This document shows, piece by piece, positions 47,712 through 56,420 of a stretch of 64,000 nt of DNA. The notes beneath the pieces were generated by a model. The model had not been told where the DNA came from, ran no database searches, and worked only from the letters and a program-made list of their open reading frames with translations. The position numbers and the translations under genes are program-made. The stretch covers positions 7,564,001-7,628,000 of the forward strand of contig NZ_BJOR01000001.1 of assembly GCF_006540305.1 (NCBI RefSeq), given 5' to 3'. Numbering within the stretch: position 1 is the first letter of the stretch; every line of letters begins with the position of its first letter. The DNA is from Streptomyces sp. 6-11-2 (GTDB taxonomy: Bacteria; Actinomycetota; Actinomycetes; Streptomycetales; Streptomycetaceae).

Positions 47712-48520
47712 CTAACACAATGCCTGGACTCGCCTGTAGGTGATCACACAGCAGGCGAGCTTCAGGAACGGCTCGTGGATGTCGTCGCGGATCTCCCAGC
47801 GGATCCGTAGCCGTCGGAAGCCGTGGATCCACGCGTTCGTCCGCTCGACTACCCAGCGGACCGAGCCCAGGCCGGAGCCGTGCGGAACTCCGCGTCGGGC
47901 GATGACCGGCTTGATGCCGCGCTTCCACAGGAGCCGACGGTACTTGTCGAAGTCGTAGCCCCGGTCGGCGAACAACTGCCGCGGCCGGTGACGGGGGCGA
48001 CCGGTCACTCCGCGGATCCGTGGGATCGCGTCGAGCAGGGGCAGCAGCTGGGTGATGTCGTGGCGGTTGCTGATGGCGAGCGGGGTGCCGCCTGCGTCGG
48101 TGATGACGTGGTGCTTCGAGCCGGGCCGGGCACGGTCGACCGGGCTCGGCCCGGTTTTGGGCCGCCCCGACGGGCCTGGTGGTGGGAGCCGTCGATCACC
48201 GCCCGGGACCGGTCCAGCTTCCCGGCACGGTGCAGCTCGGTCAGCAGCACCTGGTGCAGCCGGTCCCACACCCCGGCCTCGTGCCAGTCCCGCAGCCGGC
48301 GCCAGCACCTCATCCCGGACCCGAAGCCGAGCTCCTGCGGCAGCCACTCCCACGGGATCCCGGTGTGCAGCACGAACAGGATGTCCTGCAGGCAACCACG
48401 GTCGTCCAGTGGCAGCCGGCCGGGATGGCGCGGACGCCGCTGCTTGACCGGCAGCGACGGCTCGATCCGCCCCCACAGGTCATCCGGCACCATCCACGGA
48501 GGACCGTTCCCCTTCCCCAT
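47712..48520 (-). mobile_element. IS5-type insertion sequence transposase (two overlapping frames)
   Basis: The first frame (start 48520) encodes the DUF4096-type N-terminal part: MGKGNGPPWMVPDDLWGRIE, RRLRDWHEAGVWDRLHQVLL, AVIDGSHHQARRGG with the first catalytic Asp. The second frame, ending 47712, encodes SKHHVITDAGGTPLAISNRH, LFADRGYDFDKYRRLLWKRG and RWVVERTNAWIHGFRRLRIR with the remaining DDE residues. The frames join by a -1 shift at CCCAAAA (minus strand, 48161-48155). No internal stop disrupts the combined product, so this is the one apparently intact IS here. Ends are not precisely defined; a 51-bp right-end sequence lies at 48537-48587. Confidence 0.88.
48155..48161 (-). promoter_or_regulatory. 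-1 programmed frameshift slippery heptamer
   Basis: On the coding strand the first frame reads C CCA AAA followed by CCG. A -1 slip gives CCC AAA ACC, which enters the second transposase frame exactly where protein similarity switches. The heptamer fits the X XXY YYZ rule. Confidence 0.7.
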
Positions 48521-48536
48521 GACTCGTTCAATGAGC

Positions 48537-48587
48537 CAGCCAGGAAGGGGATATGGCTACGACCAGGCTTTCTATCAGGTGCTCTAA
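48537..48587. repeat. 51-bp IS-end sequence, copy 1
   Basis: The right border of the IS5-type element. 49 of its 51 bases recur in the same orientation at 49553-49603 (starts CAGCCAGGAAGGGGATATGG, ends GGTGCTCTAA). Confidence 0.85.
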
Positions 48588-48652
48588 CTCCCGCAGCTGA
48601 CGGCCTGGAAAGTAGGGTGCGGTCGGCTGAGCTGGGGTGATAGGTAAGCGAT

Positions 48653-49414
48653 GTGACAGAGAGTCTTGAGTATTCCGCCCTGCTGCAACTGATCGACGAG
48701 CGGTCGGCCGCGTTCCGGAGTGCGGTTGCCGCCGCGCCCAGCCTTGACGCGCCGGTGCCGTCCTGCCCCGAGTGGACGTTGTTCGATCTGGTGCAGCACC
48801 TGGGTACGGGCCAGCGCTGGTGGGCCGCGATCGTCGCCGCGGGCCCGGCCGAGGCTCCGCCGGCCAAGGACGCCGCGGAGGTGCCGCGCGAGCTCGAGGC
48901 GCTGCTGGCCTGGTACGCCGAGTCGAACGAGCTGCTGCTGAGTGCGCTGCGCGAGGCTGGCCCGGAGCGCGAGTGCTGGGCGTGGTGGGGCGCCGGCGTG
49001 TCGCCGGCGAATGCCTGGGGCGTTGCCCGGCGCCGGGTGCACGAGGTGCTGGTGCACACCTACGACGCCCAGCTCGCCGCAGGCGCCGTGCAACCGATGC
49101 CGGTGGACGTCGCGATCGACGGCGTGGCCGAGTTTCTCGACACCTGCAACTCCACCCCGGCGGCCTGGCCGCACGAGGCCGCCACCATCCACTACCACGC
49201 CACCGAGGGCCGCTCCTGGCTCCTCGCGCTGGACGGCACCGGCGCCTGGCCCGCACCCCTTACGGACGACGCCGCGCCCGCCTCCGCTTCGGCCACGGGC
49301 ACGGCCGAGCAGCTGCTCCTCTTCGTCTGGGGCCGCCTCACGCTGAGCGACCTGAAGATCGAGGGCGACCAGCAGGTGTTCGAGCAGCTGATCGCCTGGG
49401 AGCCCGAGGAGTAG
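48653..49414 (+). CDS. maleylpyruvate isomerase / mycothiol-dependent enzyme family protein
   Basis: A 253-residue protein with the MDMPI N-terminal four-helix domain (LLQLIDERSAAFRSAVAAAP, VPSCPEWTLFDLVQHLGTGQ) and the C-terminal MDMPI_C domain (LLLFVWGRLTLSDLKIEGDQ). The likely metal ligands are the His in DLVQHLG, a Glu later in the bundle (RRRVHEVLVHTYDAQ) and the His in VHTYD. Members use mycothiol or act as DNA-damage-type transferases. GTG 48653 starts the family-like sequence. It sits between two IS-end copies and could have been brought in or isolated by IS activity. Confidence 0.88.
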   Translation: MTESLEYSALLQLIDERSAAFRSAVAAAPSLDAPVPSCPEWTLFDLVQHLGTGQRWWAAIVAAGPAEAPPAKDAAEVPRELEALLAWYAESNELLLSALREAGPERECWAWWGAGVSPANAWGVARRRVHEVLVHTYDAQLAAGAVQPMPVDVAIDGVAEFLDTCNSTPAAWPHEAATIHYHATEGRSWLLALDGTGAWPAPLTDDAAPASASATGTAEQLLLFVWGRLTLSDLKIEGDQQVFEQLIAWEPEE

Positions 49415-49418
49415 CCAG

Positions 49419-49552
49419 TCAATACCGCCAGCGGACGGCCTCGATGACGTCCGCGTCGGTGAACATCGCGAACAGCTCCGCCTCCGCGCGGCGGACGGCC
49501 AGTACGGCCTCGTACAGCTCGGGCCCGAGCGCCTCCCGCAGTACTGCCGACT
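49419..49552 (-). pseudogene. 3' tail of a glutamine-synthetase-like gene, cut by an IS end
   Basis: The minus strand reads ESAVLREALGPELYEAVLAV and RRAEAELFAMFTDADVIEAV, ending RWRY and TGA, a typical C terminus of the GlnA-like (gamma-glutamyl amine synthetase) proteins of Streptomyces. Upstream of ESAV the coding sequence stops abruptly at the 51-bp IS-end copy (49553), so more than 90% of the gene is missing. Confidence 0.75.
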
Positions 49553-49603
49553 CAGCCAGGAAGGGGATATGGCTACGACCAGGCTTTCTGTTAGGTGCTC
49601 TAA
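49553..49603. repeat. 51-bp IS-end sequence, copy 2 (solo end)
   Basis: 49/51 identical to 48537-48587 and in the same orientation, but with no transposase attached. It abuts the truncated glutamine-synthetase tail. Confidence 0.85.
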
Positions 49604-50181
49604 GGGATTGGGGCGGAGCATGGTGGGCGGCGTTGGGGGTCGGGCCGCGATGTGGGTGGTGGCCGTGCCCAGCGGCTGCCCTCGGCCTGCGGGGTTGCTC
49701 GACCCGGAGCGGGTCGGGAACGCTGTGGACTCCAGGGCCGAGCCGCCGACTTGCCCCCGACATCCCCCTATGCGCCTCTCGCAGCCCATCCCAGAACATA
49801 AAAGGGAGAGTGGGGCGGGCTGTGGCTGGCGGTCGGCGCGGCGGGGGATCGGCTGTCCTCAGGGCACTGCTGCGCGTCGGCGGGGCCTCCGCGCTCCGTG
49901 CCAGGCCGGAGCCCGCAACGCCAGTGTGGGGAGAATGCTTCCCAACTGCGTCGTCAGCTGCGCGGTCCTTTCACAGAGGGGCGATCAGCGCCGCCGGGAG
50001 GGGGAAAGCATGGCGCTCGTGAGGAAGCTCCGGCCGCTTGCGGTGCTGGAGCGCAAAGCGCAGACCCGGCCCCAGAGTCCGCAGCTTTCCGGCACATCGC
50101 GCCAGGGGACACCGATCACGGGACGGCCTTCAAGAGAGGCCCGAGGGAGACGGCTCCCCACCTCGCCGTCTCGGAGGACGC
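49604..50181. other. gene-poor region right of the solo IS end
   Basis: About 580 bp. Several overlapping open frames, all Arg/Ala/Gly-rich without domain resemblance. I see nothing convincing. Confidence 0.4.
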
Positions 50182-50616
50182 TCAGTCGAGACAGAACTCA
50201 TTGCCCTCGATGTCCTGCATCACGATGCACGACTCATTGACGCCGTCGGCACGCAGCAGCCGCACGCGTACCGCGCCGAGCGCGACCAGCCGTGTGCACT
50301 CGGCCTCGAGTGTGGCGAGGCGCTCTTCACCCACGAGCCCGGTGCCGGCCCGCACGCAAAGATGTAGCCGGTTCTTGACGACCTTGCCTTCGGGTACACG
50401 CTGGAAGTACATTCGCGGGCCCACGCCTGAGGGGTCACTGCAGGCGAACGCTGAACCCTGTCGCTCAGGCGGCAGAGAGCGATTGAATTCGTCCCACGTG
50501 GCAAACCCCTCCGGTGGCGGCGGTACGACGTATCCCAACACCTCGCACCAGAAGCGAGCGACGCGCTCAGGTTCTGCGCAGTCGAAGGTGACTTGGAACT
50601 GCTTGATCGACGACAT
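50182..50616 (-). CDS. VOC-family (glyoxalase-like) protein
   Basis: A 144-residue protein of the glyoxalase-like DUF/VOC superfamily: MSSIKQFQVTFDCAEPERVA, RFWCEVLGYV, GVGPRMYFQRVPEGKVVKNR, LHLCVRAG and the C-terminal metal-loop MQDIEGNEFCLD. The paired beta-alpha-beta-beta-beta pattern and the final DxEGNEFCL motif are diagnostic. In many actinobacterial relatives such proteins are uncharacterised or antibiotic-binding. No ligand can be inferred. ATG 50616. Confidence 0.88.
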   Translation of the reverse strand: MSSIKQFQVTFDCAEPERVARFWCEVLGYVVPPPPEGFATWDEFNRSLPPERQGSAFACSDPSGVGPRMYFQRVPEGKVVKNRLHLCVRAGTGLVGEERLATLEAECTRLVALGAVRVRLLRADGVNESCIVMQDIEGNEFCLD

Positions 50617-50960
50617 CGGCGCACCATAGCAGCGGGACGGGGGACGCTGTTGCTCATTTTCCGGCGAGGATCCGCATGTTGTCGGGAGGAAGGCCCCTGC
50701 CGGCCGCTGCCGTGTGCCACCTCTGTTGTCAGTAGCAGTCGTCACACCATGGTCATGCAATCCATGCATATGGTGCATGCAACCGGAGTTGCTTCTGCGA
50801 CGGAGGCGCATACACCTGCGGGCCGGTTCAACCACGACCAGCTCGATGTGGGTGGCTTCGTTCACTTCAACTGACAGCGTTGTTCGTGAGTTCTGGTTCT
50901 GGCTCAGGTCCTGTGGTCCGTGACTGCGAGTTACCGGCTGGAGCTCCCATTCGGGTAAGT
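50617..50960. other. intergenic region
   Basis: About 340 bp between two leftward genes. There is a short AT-richer stretch with repeated ATGCAT-like motifs (CATGCAATCCATGCATATGG, 50754-50773) that may include the VOC gene promoter. No coding sequence is recognised. Confidence 0.4.
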
Positions 50961-51746
50961 TCACAGCGAACCGAGGAACCTGCTGACCGCTGCGGCGAAC
51001 TCTGTTGGGACGGTCTCGTGGACGGTGTGCCCGGCCGGGAGTTCAACAAGCCAGGTATGGGGACGCCGTGCCGCCATGTCCTTCGCGTGTTTGGCGCTGA
51101 GCACCGTGCTGCGGCTGCCGCGGATGAGCAAGGCCGGGCAGTCGCTGGCGAGCCAGTCGTTCCAGTGATCCCCGTTGAGGTGCTGCTGTGAGGCGTTCAT
51201 GTCCCTCGGGTCAAAGGCAAGGCCCCATCCGTCGGGGTACTCACGGACGGCGTCCATGAGGTAGCTCGCCGACGGGCCGGTTTCTTCCAGCAGCTCGGCC
51301 CGGGTCGGTGCCCGGTGTGGCCAGGACAGGCTGAAGGACAGGTCGCCATCGACCTCGGCGCCGATGTCCTCGACGATCAATGCGTCCACAAGCCCGGGTA
51401 GCCGTGCCGCGAGCTGGTAGGCGTTGACGCCTCCCAGGGAGTGGCCGAGTACGACCGCGGCGTCGATCCCCAGATGTTCCAGCACGGCCGCAGCGTCCTC
51501 GACGTAGCCGGTGCGGGAGAAGTCGGGAGGGCTGTCGGAGCGGCCGTGTCCACGCTGGTCGAGCGCGATGACCCGCCAGGAGTCGCCCAGCGCCCAGGTC
51601 AGGCGCCTGAAGGTGCGGCCTTCTCCGAAGTGGCCGTGCAGGGCCAACAGAGGGCGACCCGATCCACCGAAGTCGAGAAAGGACAGGCGACGCCCAGCCG
51701 CCATCATGGCCGCGCGTTTCGGCTCGGGTGGGATCGTTGAGGTCAT
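50961..51746 (-). CDS. alpha/beta hydrolase
   Basis: A 261-residue alpha/beta hydrolase. It shows the oxyanion HG motif (LLALHGHFGEGRTF), DQRGHGRSD, the nucleophile elbow GHSLGG (Ser about residue 100), a late acid in the LLIRGSRSTVLS region, and the catalytic His in PAGHTVHETVP. No signal peptide, so it is probably cytoplasmic. The substrate could be an ester, lactone or epoxide and cannot be read from sequence. Its ATG lies only a few bases from the tail of an ISL3 remnant, so its native promoter may have been replaced. Confidence 0.92.
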   Translation of the reverse strand: MTSTIPPEPKRAAMMAAGRRLSFLDFGGSGRPLLALHGHFGEGRTFRRLTWALGDSWRVIALDQRGHGRSDSPPDFSRTGYVEDAAAVLEHLGIDAAVVLGHSLGGVNAYQLAARLPGLVDALIVEDIGAEVDGDLSFSLSWPHRAPTRAELLEETGPSASYLMDAVREYPDGWGLAFDPRDMNASQQHLNGDHWNDWLASDCPALLIRGSRSTVLSAKHAKDMAARRPHTWLVELPAGHTVHETVPTEFAAAVSRFLGSL

Positions 51747-51990
51747 GGTCGTGAGTATGTGGGGATCCAGTTGCCCAAGGTCACGTGGTCTTCCACGACG
51801 CCTGAGCTCCACGGCAGGGTCAGGCCGGCAGTGATGGCAACGAGGCCCCGGTCAAGGCCGTTGATGAAGGTGTGCAGGCTGGGCAGGTCGTCGGCTCGGA
51901 CCGCCTCGATCCACTCAGGGAGCCGTTCTCCCCGGAGCTGGGTGAGCATCTGCCCGAAAGGGCGGACGTGCCCGGGAAGGGCGTCCAGCT
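51743..51990 (-). pseudogene. ISL3 transposase C-terminal remnant
   Basis: The minus strand reads DALPGHVRPFGQMLTQLRGE, RLPEWIEAVRADDLPSLHTF, INGLDRGLVAITAGLTLPWS and SGVVEDHV before losing similarity. This is the C-terminal part of an ISL3 DDE transposase, with the final helix (usually ...VNRIKxIKRQMYGRA) replaced. It overlaps the hydrolase start by 4 bp. Confidence 0.75.
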
Positions 51991-52312
51991 AGGGGCGGTG
52001 GGTCAGAACAGACTTGAGCTTCAGCCGCTGGTTCTCCGGAAGCGTCTCTGGGTGACTGAGGATCCAACCGGCAACAGTCCGGGGAGACGGCGGCCGACCA
52101 CCCGGCACCGCGTTTCTGAAGTGGTGAAGGCATGCGCGGACAGCCCCGTACCCACCCGCTCTCTTACGAAGGTGTCGAATCGGCGGACGTGCTCACCCCC
52201 TGGGCTGGGTCGTCGATGCCGAGCCGGCGCTTTGTGTCTGCGGCGTGCGGCGCCCGGGCCCGCGGCGGCGGCGAGTACCTCCGGGGCGCCCGGCCGACGT
52301 CCTTGAACCGTG
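51991..52312. other. intergenic region
   Basis: About 320 bp between ISL3 debris and the end of the GT87-like gene. Nothing recognised. Confidence 0.4.
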
Positions 52313-53779
52313 TCAGATGCGGGGCTGGCACCGGCCGCGGCGTCGGTCCAGAAGGTGCCGTGCCGGAGCGGAGCGCAGGCAGGCCCCGATCGCGACGCAC
52401 ACGGCGGCCGTGCCATAAGCCCACGCCTGGAGGGGGAAGTCGGGCAGCAGCCGGCCGCCGAGGTAGAGGACGGTGCCGGCGACGGTGACGGTCAGCCACT
52501 CCCAGCGGCCGTCGAGGGCGACGAGACCGACGACGATCAGTGAGTACCAGGGGTAGTTGGGTGAGACCAGCAGCAAGGCCGTGCCGGTCAGCAACAGGGC
52601 ACCGCGCCAGGGGCGAGCCGGGTCGCCGCGCCACCACACATGGAGGGCCGTGAGCGCGAGCAGCACGATGACGGTCACTTCTGCGGCGGCGTCCGGCAGC
52701 AGCAGCCGCAGCAGGGCGAAACGGTGCACGTCCCCGGGTCCGTACCCCTCCTCCTGGAGGTAGCCCGGCAGGTAGCCCAGGACGCCCGCGCCGGAGGCGA
52801 TGACGTAGGGCAGGTAGGCGAGCACGACTGCAGCGAGCACCGCCAACACCAGGCGCAGCACCCGCGCCGGGCTGCGTTGCCCGGACAGAGCGCCGGGCAA
52901 CGCCAGAACAGGCAGCATTTTCACGGCGATCGCGGCGCCGAGGAGTGCGCCGCGGCGGGCCCCCGCGGTGGCGGTGCCGAGGGCGAGCACGGTGAGCAGG
53001 ACGCCGAGGGTGTCGATGTGCGCGTTGTTGACCGCTTCGAAGGGGACGGCCGGACACCACCCCCACAGAGCGGTGCGGGCCGGGGCCCGGCGCGGGTCGC
53101 CCCGTCGGCGGCCCACGACGAGCAGGGCGGCGGTGGTGCCGAACGCCAGGACGGCGCCGCCTGCTTGGAGTGGCTTGTGGCGGCTGTCAGGTGGTGAGAG
53201 GACATGGACGGCGAAGAACCAGCCCTCGGCGACAGGCGGGTAGATGGTGGGGACGGTGGGGCGGTTGATGCGGACGCACAGGCCGCTGTCCGTACGGGTC
53301 AGTCCCCAGCCCTGGCAGGAGCCTTTGGTGGGGAACAGCCACTGGTCGCGCAGCTTGGCGAGTTCAGGTGCGGCGGGCGGGTGGGCGTACGGGGAGATCC
53401 CGGCGGCCTGGACGCGGCCGTCCCAGGCGTAGCGGTACATGTCGTTGCTGGTGCGGGGCGGTGCGGCGAGCGCGGCCAGCGCCATGGCGGCCGCACCGGC
53501 CAGGACCAGTCCCGTCGCGGCTCGCTCCGGGGCCTTGCGCACGGCCCACACCGCGGCGGCGAACAGCGCCCAGGCGAGGGCGTATCCGGCCAGAAGGCGG
53601 CCGGGGTCACTCTGGTTGTCGCCCGCGCGAACGGTGTCGAGGACGACGGCGGTGAGTGCGGCCAGGAGGACTGCGGTGACGATGATGCTGACACGGGCCG
53701 AGGTGCGGTTCATGGGTGCAGCGGGCTGACAGGGCCTCGGTTCGGGAGGTTGGTGCTGCGAGGCGGCGATATCACTCAT
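52313..53779 (-). CDS. GT87-like polyprenol-phosphate-mannose-dependent transferase (membrane)
   Basis: A 488-residue polytopic protein with about ten to eleven transmembrane segments. An extracytoplasmic loop after the second helix pair contains the family-type acidic motif NDMYRYAWDGRVQAAGISPY (Asp-based catalytic loop of GT-C enzymes) and TIYPPVAEGWFF. Later NNAHIDTLGVLLTVLAL and SPNYPWYSLI are typical of GT87/mannosyltransferases. It likely transfers a sugar from a lipid carrier on the outer membrane face. It overlaps the end of the methyltransferase gene and is the last gene of a coupled four-gene set. Confidence 0.85.
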   Translation of the reverse strand: MSDIAASQHQPPEPRPCQPAAPMNRTSARVSIIVTAVLLAALTAVVLDTVRAGDNQSDPGRLLAGYALAWALFAAAVWAVRKAPERAATGLVLAGAAAMALAALAAPPRTSNDMYRYAWDGRVQAAGISPYAHPPAAPELAKLRDQWLFPTKGSCQGWGLTRTDSGLCVRINRPTVPTIYPPVAEGWFFAVHVLSPPDSRHKPLQAGGAVLAFGTTAALLVVGRRRGDPRRAPARTALWGWCPAVPFEAVNNAHIDTLGVLLTVLALGTATAGARRGALLGAAIAVKMLPVLALPGALSGQRSPARVLRLVLAVLAAVVLAYLPYVIASGAGVLGYLPGYLQEEGYGPGDVHRFALLRLLLPDAAAEVTVIVLLALTALHVWWRGDPARPWRGALLLTGTALLLVSPNYPWYSLIVVGLVALDGRWEWLTVTVAGTVLYLGGRLLPDFPLQAWAYGTAAVCVAIGACLRSAPARHLLDRRRGRCQPRI

Positions 53780-54647
53780 GGGCGTTCGGGCCTTCCGGTG
53801 GCCGTGTCGTGCCGCCGTGACGCCCCGGCTGCGGGCGGTGCAGTTCCACGAACGGGCGGCCCTCGGCCGTCCACCGGCCGGTCAGGATCCAACCCGCGGC
53901 CTCGGCTGCACGCAGCAGGGCGGCGGTGCCGACGCGGGCCCAGGGGAAGGGGCGGCCGTGCCGGCCGTGGGCGTCCTCGACCCGGACGGTGAGGCGCTCG
54001 TCCACGTCGTGCGGTGCGGCCTCCGCGAGCAGGCGGCCGCCGGGCGGGACCACGGCACGGAGGCGGACCAGGAGGGCGACTGGGTCGCCGCCGATGCCGG
54101 CGTTGCCGTCCATCAACAAGACGGTGCCCCAGCGGCCTTCCCCCGGCAGGCGGTCGAACACGGACCGGCGCACGGCGGCACCCCCGCGCTGGAGGGTACG
54201 GGCCACGGCGGACGGGCTGACGTCCACGCCGAGCGCCCGTATGCCCCTGGCAGCCAGCGCCGCCACCAGACGTCCCGGCCCGCAGCCGACGTCGAGAACG
54301 GAGTCGGTGCAACGGTGCAGAACGCCGGTGTCGGCGGCGTCGGGGGCAGCGCACCAGCGCTCGACGTCCAGCGGCAGCAGTTCCCCTTCTCCTCCGGCGC
54401 CGTGCGCAAGGACCGGTGGCGACAGGCGGCGTAGGAAGAGCGGGCCGTGCCCGGTGCGCAGGGCGTCGGCGTAGGGGTCGTCCGTCCACGGCTCGCCCAG
54501 TTCCGCTGAACCAAGCCGATCCGCGGGATACGGCCGCGCAGGAAGCGGGGCAGGCCACGCCACCACGGTCTGCGGATGCCGTCGGGCCGCGGTCTGCGTC
54601 GTCCACCCGGTGAGGGCAGGGTCCGTACCGCTCGTAGTGCCGCTCAC
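53772..54647 (-). CDS. class I SAM methyltransferase, cluster copy 1
   Basis: A 291-residue protein whose central part is a SAM methyltransferase: VLDVGCGPGRLVAALAARGI (motif I), GVDVSPSAVARTL, SVFDRLPGEGRWGTVLLMDG and NAGIGGDPVALLVRL. An N-terminal domain (YADALRTGHGPLFLRRLSPP, LPLDVERWC) precedes it. The GTG start overlaps the DUF2064 stop (GTGA), and its stop overlaps the GT87-like start. A paralogue occurs at 63095-63775 with the same blocks. The substrate is probably a product of the neighbouring glycosyltransferases; this is inference from context. Confidence 0.85.
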   Translation of the reverse strand: MSGTTSGTDPALTGWTTQTAARRHPQTVVAWPAPLPARPYPADRLGSAELGEPWTDDPYADALRTGHGPLFLRRLSPPVLAHGAGGEGELLPLDVERWCAAPDAADTGVLHRCTDSVLDVGCGPGRLVAALAARGIRALGVDVSPSAVARTLQRGGAAVRRSVFDRLPGEGRWGTVLLMDGNAGIGGDPVALLVRLRAVVPPGGRLLAEAAPHDVDERLTVRVEDAHGRHGRPFPWARVGTAALLRAAEAAGWILTGRWTAEGRPFVELHRPQPGRHGGTTRPPEGPNAHE

Positions 54648-55300
54648 CGACCGGCCTCCGCGAGCGAGTTCACGGTGGCGGCGAAGCGCGAGCCGGGTGG
54701 GCAGCAGGCGGCGACCGCGGCGGCGTCGGCGGCGGTGTCCACATCGCGCAGTTTCGGCAGGTCGCTCACGCTCAGCCCCGCCTCGACGAGTCGGCACCGC
54801 TGCATCGCCCCGGTGCGGTCGGTGGACATCGGCACGCCCCGTACGAGAGCCGCGGCGCGCGCCGGGGCCGCGAAACCCAGCGCCCAGAACCCACCGTCCG
54901 CAGCCGGACCGAACCAGGCGTCGTGGCCCTCGCGTCCGATGCCCGCGAGAAGGTCCGTGGTCAGTTGGGGGGTGTCCATGCCGACAAGGAGGGCCGGTCC
55001 GCGGTCGCAGTGGCCGAAGGCGGCCGCGATCCGCTCGTCCAGGCCGCCGGCCTCTTGGGGCACGATGTCGAAGCCGGGCGGCAACCAGGGACCGGGTGCA
55101 CCGTCGAGAACGAGGACACGGCGCCGTGCGGGGGCCTCCAGCACCGTGTGCAGGGTGTCGGCGAGGGCGGCCTCGGCCAGAGCGGCCGCCTCCTGGGGCG
55201 TGTAGGGCGGGGTGAGTCGCGTCTTGACCCGCCCCGGGACGGGTTCCTTGGCGATGACCAGCAGCGTGGCCGGCCCCGTGACCGGGAGCCGGGCGCTCAT
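54644..55300 (-). CDS. DUF2064 / TIGR04282-type glycosyltransferase
   Basis: A 218-residue soluble nucleotidyl/glycosyl-transferase-like protein: TLLVIAKEPVPGRVKTRLTP (nucleotide-binding start), ALLVGMDTPQLTTDLLAG (metal-binding Asp), HDAWFGPAADGGFWALGF and PMSTDRTGAMQRCRLVEAGL. These are the conserved blocks of the DUF2064 family, often found next to GT2 enzymes. ATG overlaps the GT2 stop (ATGA) and its stop overlaps the methyltransferase start. It is probably a partner or activated-sugar enzyme of the cluster; the exact reaction is unknown. Confidence 0.88.
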   Translation of the reverse strand: MSARLPVTGPATLLVIAKEPVPGRVKTRLTPPYTPQEAAALAEAALADTLHTVLEAPARRRVLVLDGAPGPWLPPGFDIVPQEAGGLDERIAAAFGHCDRGPALLVGMDTPQLTTDLLAGIGREGHDAWFGPAADGGFWALGFAAPARAAALVRGVPMSTDRTGAMQRCRLVEAGLSVSDLPKLRDVDTAADAAAVAACCPPGSRFAATVNSLAEAGR

Positions 55301-56034
55301 CGTCCGGTTCCCCGGGTGGTCACCGCGGACACCGGGTCGGCGGCGGGACGCGCGGCGAGGACGGCTCGCATGTCCCGTACGGCCTGCCAGGTACCGCGCC
55401 AGGTGCCGGTGACCTTCGAGCGGCCCGTACGGGGCCGGTACGGCACATCCGTCTCCTCCACCCGCCAGCCTGCGTCGGCGGCGCGAACCACCATCTGCAG
55501 CGGGTAGCCGGAGCGCCGGTCGGTCAGGCCCAGGGCGAGCAGGGACTCGCGGCGGGCGGCACGCATCGGGCCGAGGTCGTGCAGCCGCAGTCCGGTGCGC
55601 CGGCGGATCAGGCGGGCCAGCTCCACGTTGGCCAGACGGGCATGCAGGGGCCAGGCGCGGCGTGTGACAGGCCTGCGGCGACCCAGTACGAGGTCGGCGG
55701 AACCGTCGAGAACGGGCCCCGCGACGGCGGATAGAAGCGCCGGGTCGAGGGAGGCGTCACAGTCGCAGAAGCAGACGACGTCGGCCGTGGCGGCGGCGAG
55801 GCCGGCGTGGCAGGCGGCGCCGAAGCCGCGACGCGGTTCGTGGACCACATGCGCCCCGAGGGCGCGGGCAATGTCCGCCGAGCCATCGGTGGAGCCGTTG
55901 TCGACGACGATCGCGCGCCAGTCGGACGGGACGCGGTCCAGGACCCACGGCAGGGCCTCCGCCTCGTCGAGGCAGGGAAGCACCACGTCCACAGGAGCAG
56001 GCGAAGAGGGAGGTGTCTCGATCACCCCACTCAC
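55297..56034 (-). CDS. GT2 family glycosyltransferase
   Basis: About 245 residues, a GT-A type transferase: DVVLPCLDEAEALPWVLDRV, VVDNGSTDGSADIARALGAH, GFGAACHAGLAAATADVVCF and the metal-binding CDCDASLDP (DxD variant). The C-terminal part (SGYPLQMVVRAADAGWRVEE, TDVPYRPRTGRSKVTGTWRG) is typical of dolichyl-phosphate-type transferases that make lipid-linked sugars. GTG 56034 or GTG 56025 are both possible starts. It is the first gene of the coupled set and could supply the lipid-linked sugar used by the GT87-like enzyme. Confidence 0.88.
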   Translation of the reverse strand: MSGVIETPPSSPAPVDVVLPCLDEAEALPWVLDRVPSDWRAIVVDNGSTDGSADIARALGAHVVHEPRRGFGAACHAGLAAATADVVCFCDCDASLDPALLSAVAGPVLDGSADLVLGRRRPVTRRAWPLHARLANVELARLIRRRTGLRLHDLGPMRAARRESLLALGLTDRRSGYPLQMVVRAADAGWRVEETDVPYRPRTGRSKVTGTWRGTWQAVRDMRAVLAARPAADPVSAVTTRGTGR

Positions 56035-56138
56035 CCTACGAGAACAGAAGGGGCAAAAGGGATTTGACGATCTTACGGATCGCTGACGTCCACCGCCGCT
56101 CCCGCCGACGGCCGAAAGCGGGTGCGAGACTCGGTGGC

Positions 56139-56420
56139 GTGAAACGCGCACTCGTCGTGGACGACGCCCCCACCGTCTCCGAGGTCCCCCTGATCATCGG
56201 AGAGTCCGAACCGCTGGAGCACTTCCTGCGCAAGCCCGGGCAGACGACGAGCCGAGAGGAGTTGATGCGCGGGGTATGGGGAAGGGGAGTTCGGTGACCA
56301 GTCCACCATCACCGTCCACGGACGACGCCTGCGCGAGAAGATCGAGGACGCCCTGGCACGGCTACGGCTGATCAGCACCGTGTGGTGCAACGTCCCCGGC
56401 GGCTGCCGTTTCGAGGGCCG
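56139..56420 (+). pseudogene. OmpR-type response regulator with most of the receiver deleted
   Basis: GTG 56139 begins VKRALVVDDAPTVSEV, the start of a response regulator. It then jumps directly to the C-terminal winged-helix region (LEHFLRKPGQTTSREELMRG, VW). After a frameshift near 56285 it continues FGDQSTITVHGRRLREKIED and ISTVW. The phosphoacceptor Asp and about 130 residues of receiver and linker are missing. Clearly non-functional. No partner kinase gene is visible. Confidence 0.8.

Noticed and set aside
49569..50629. Plus-strand frames to the right of the solo IS end
   Set aside because: Arg/Gly/Ala-rich composition with no domain; the right part is antisense to the VOC gene.
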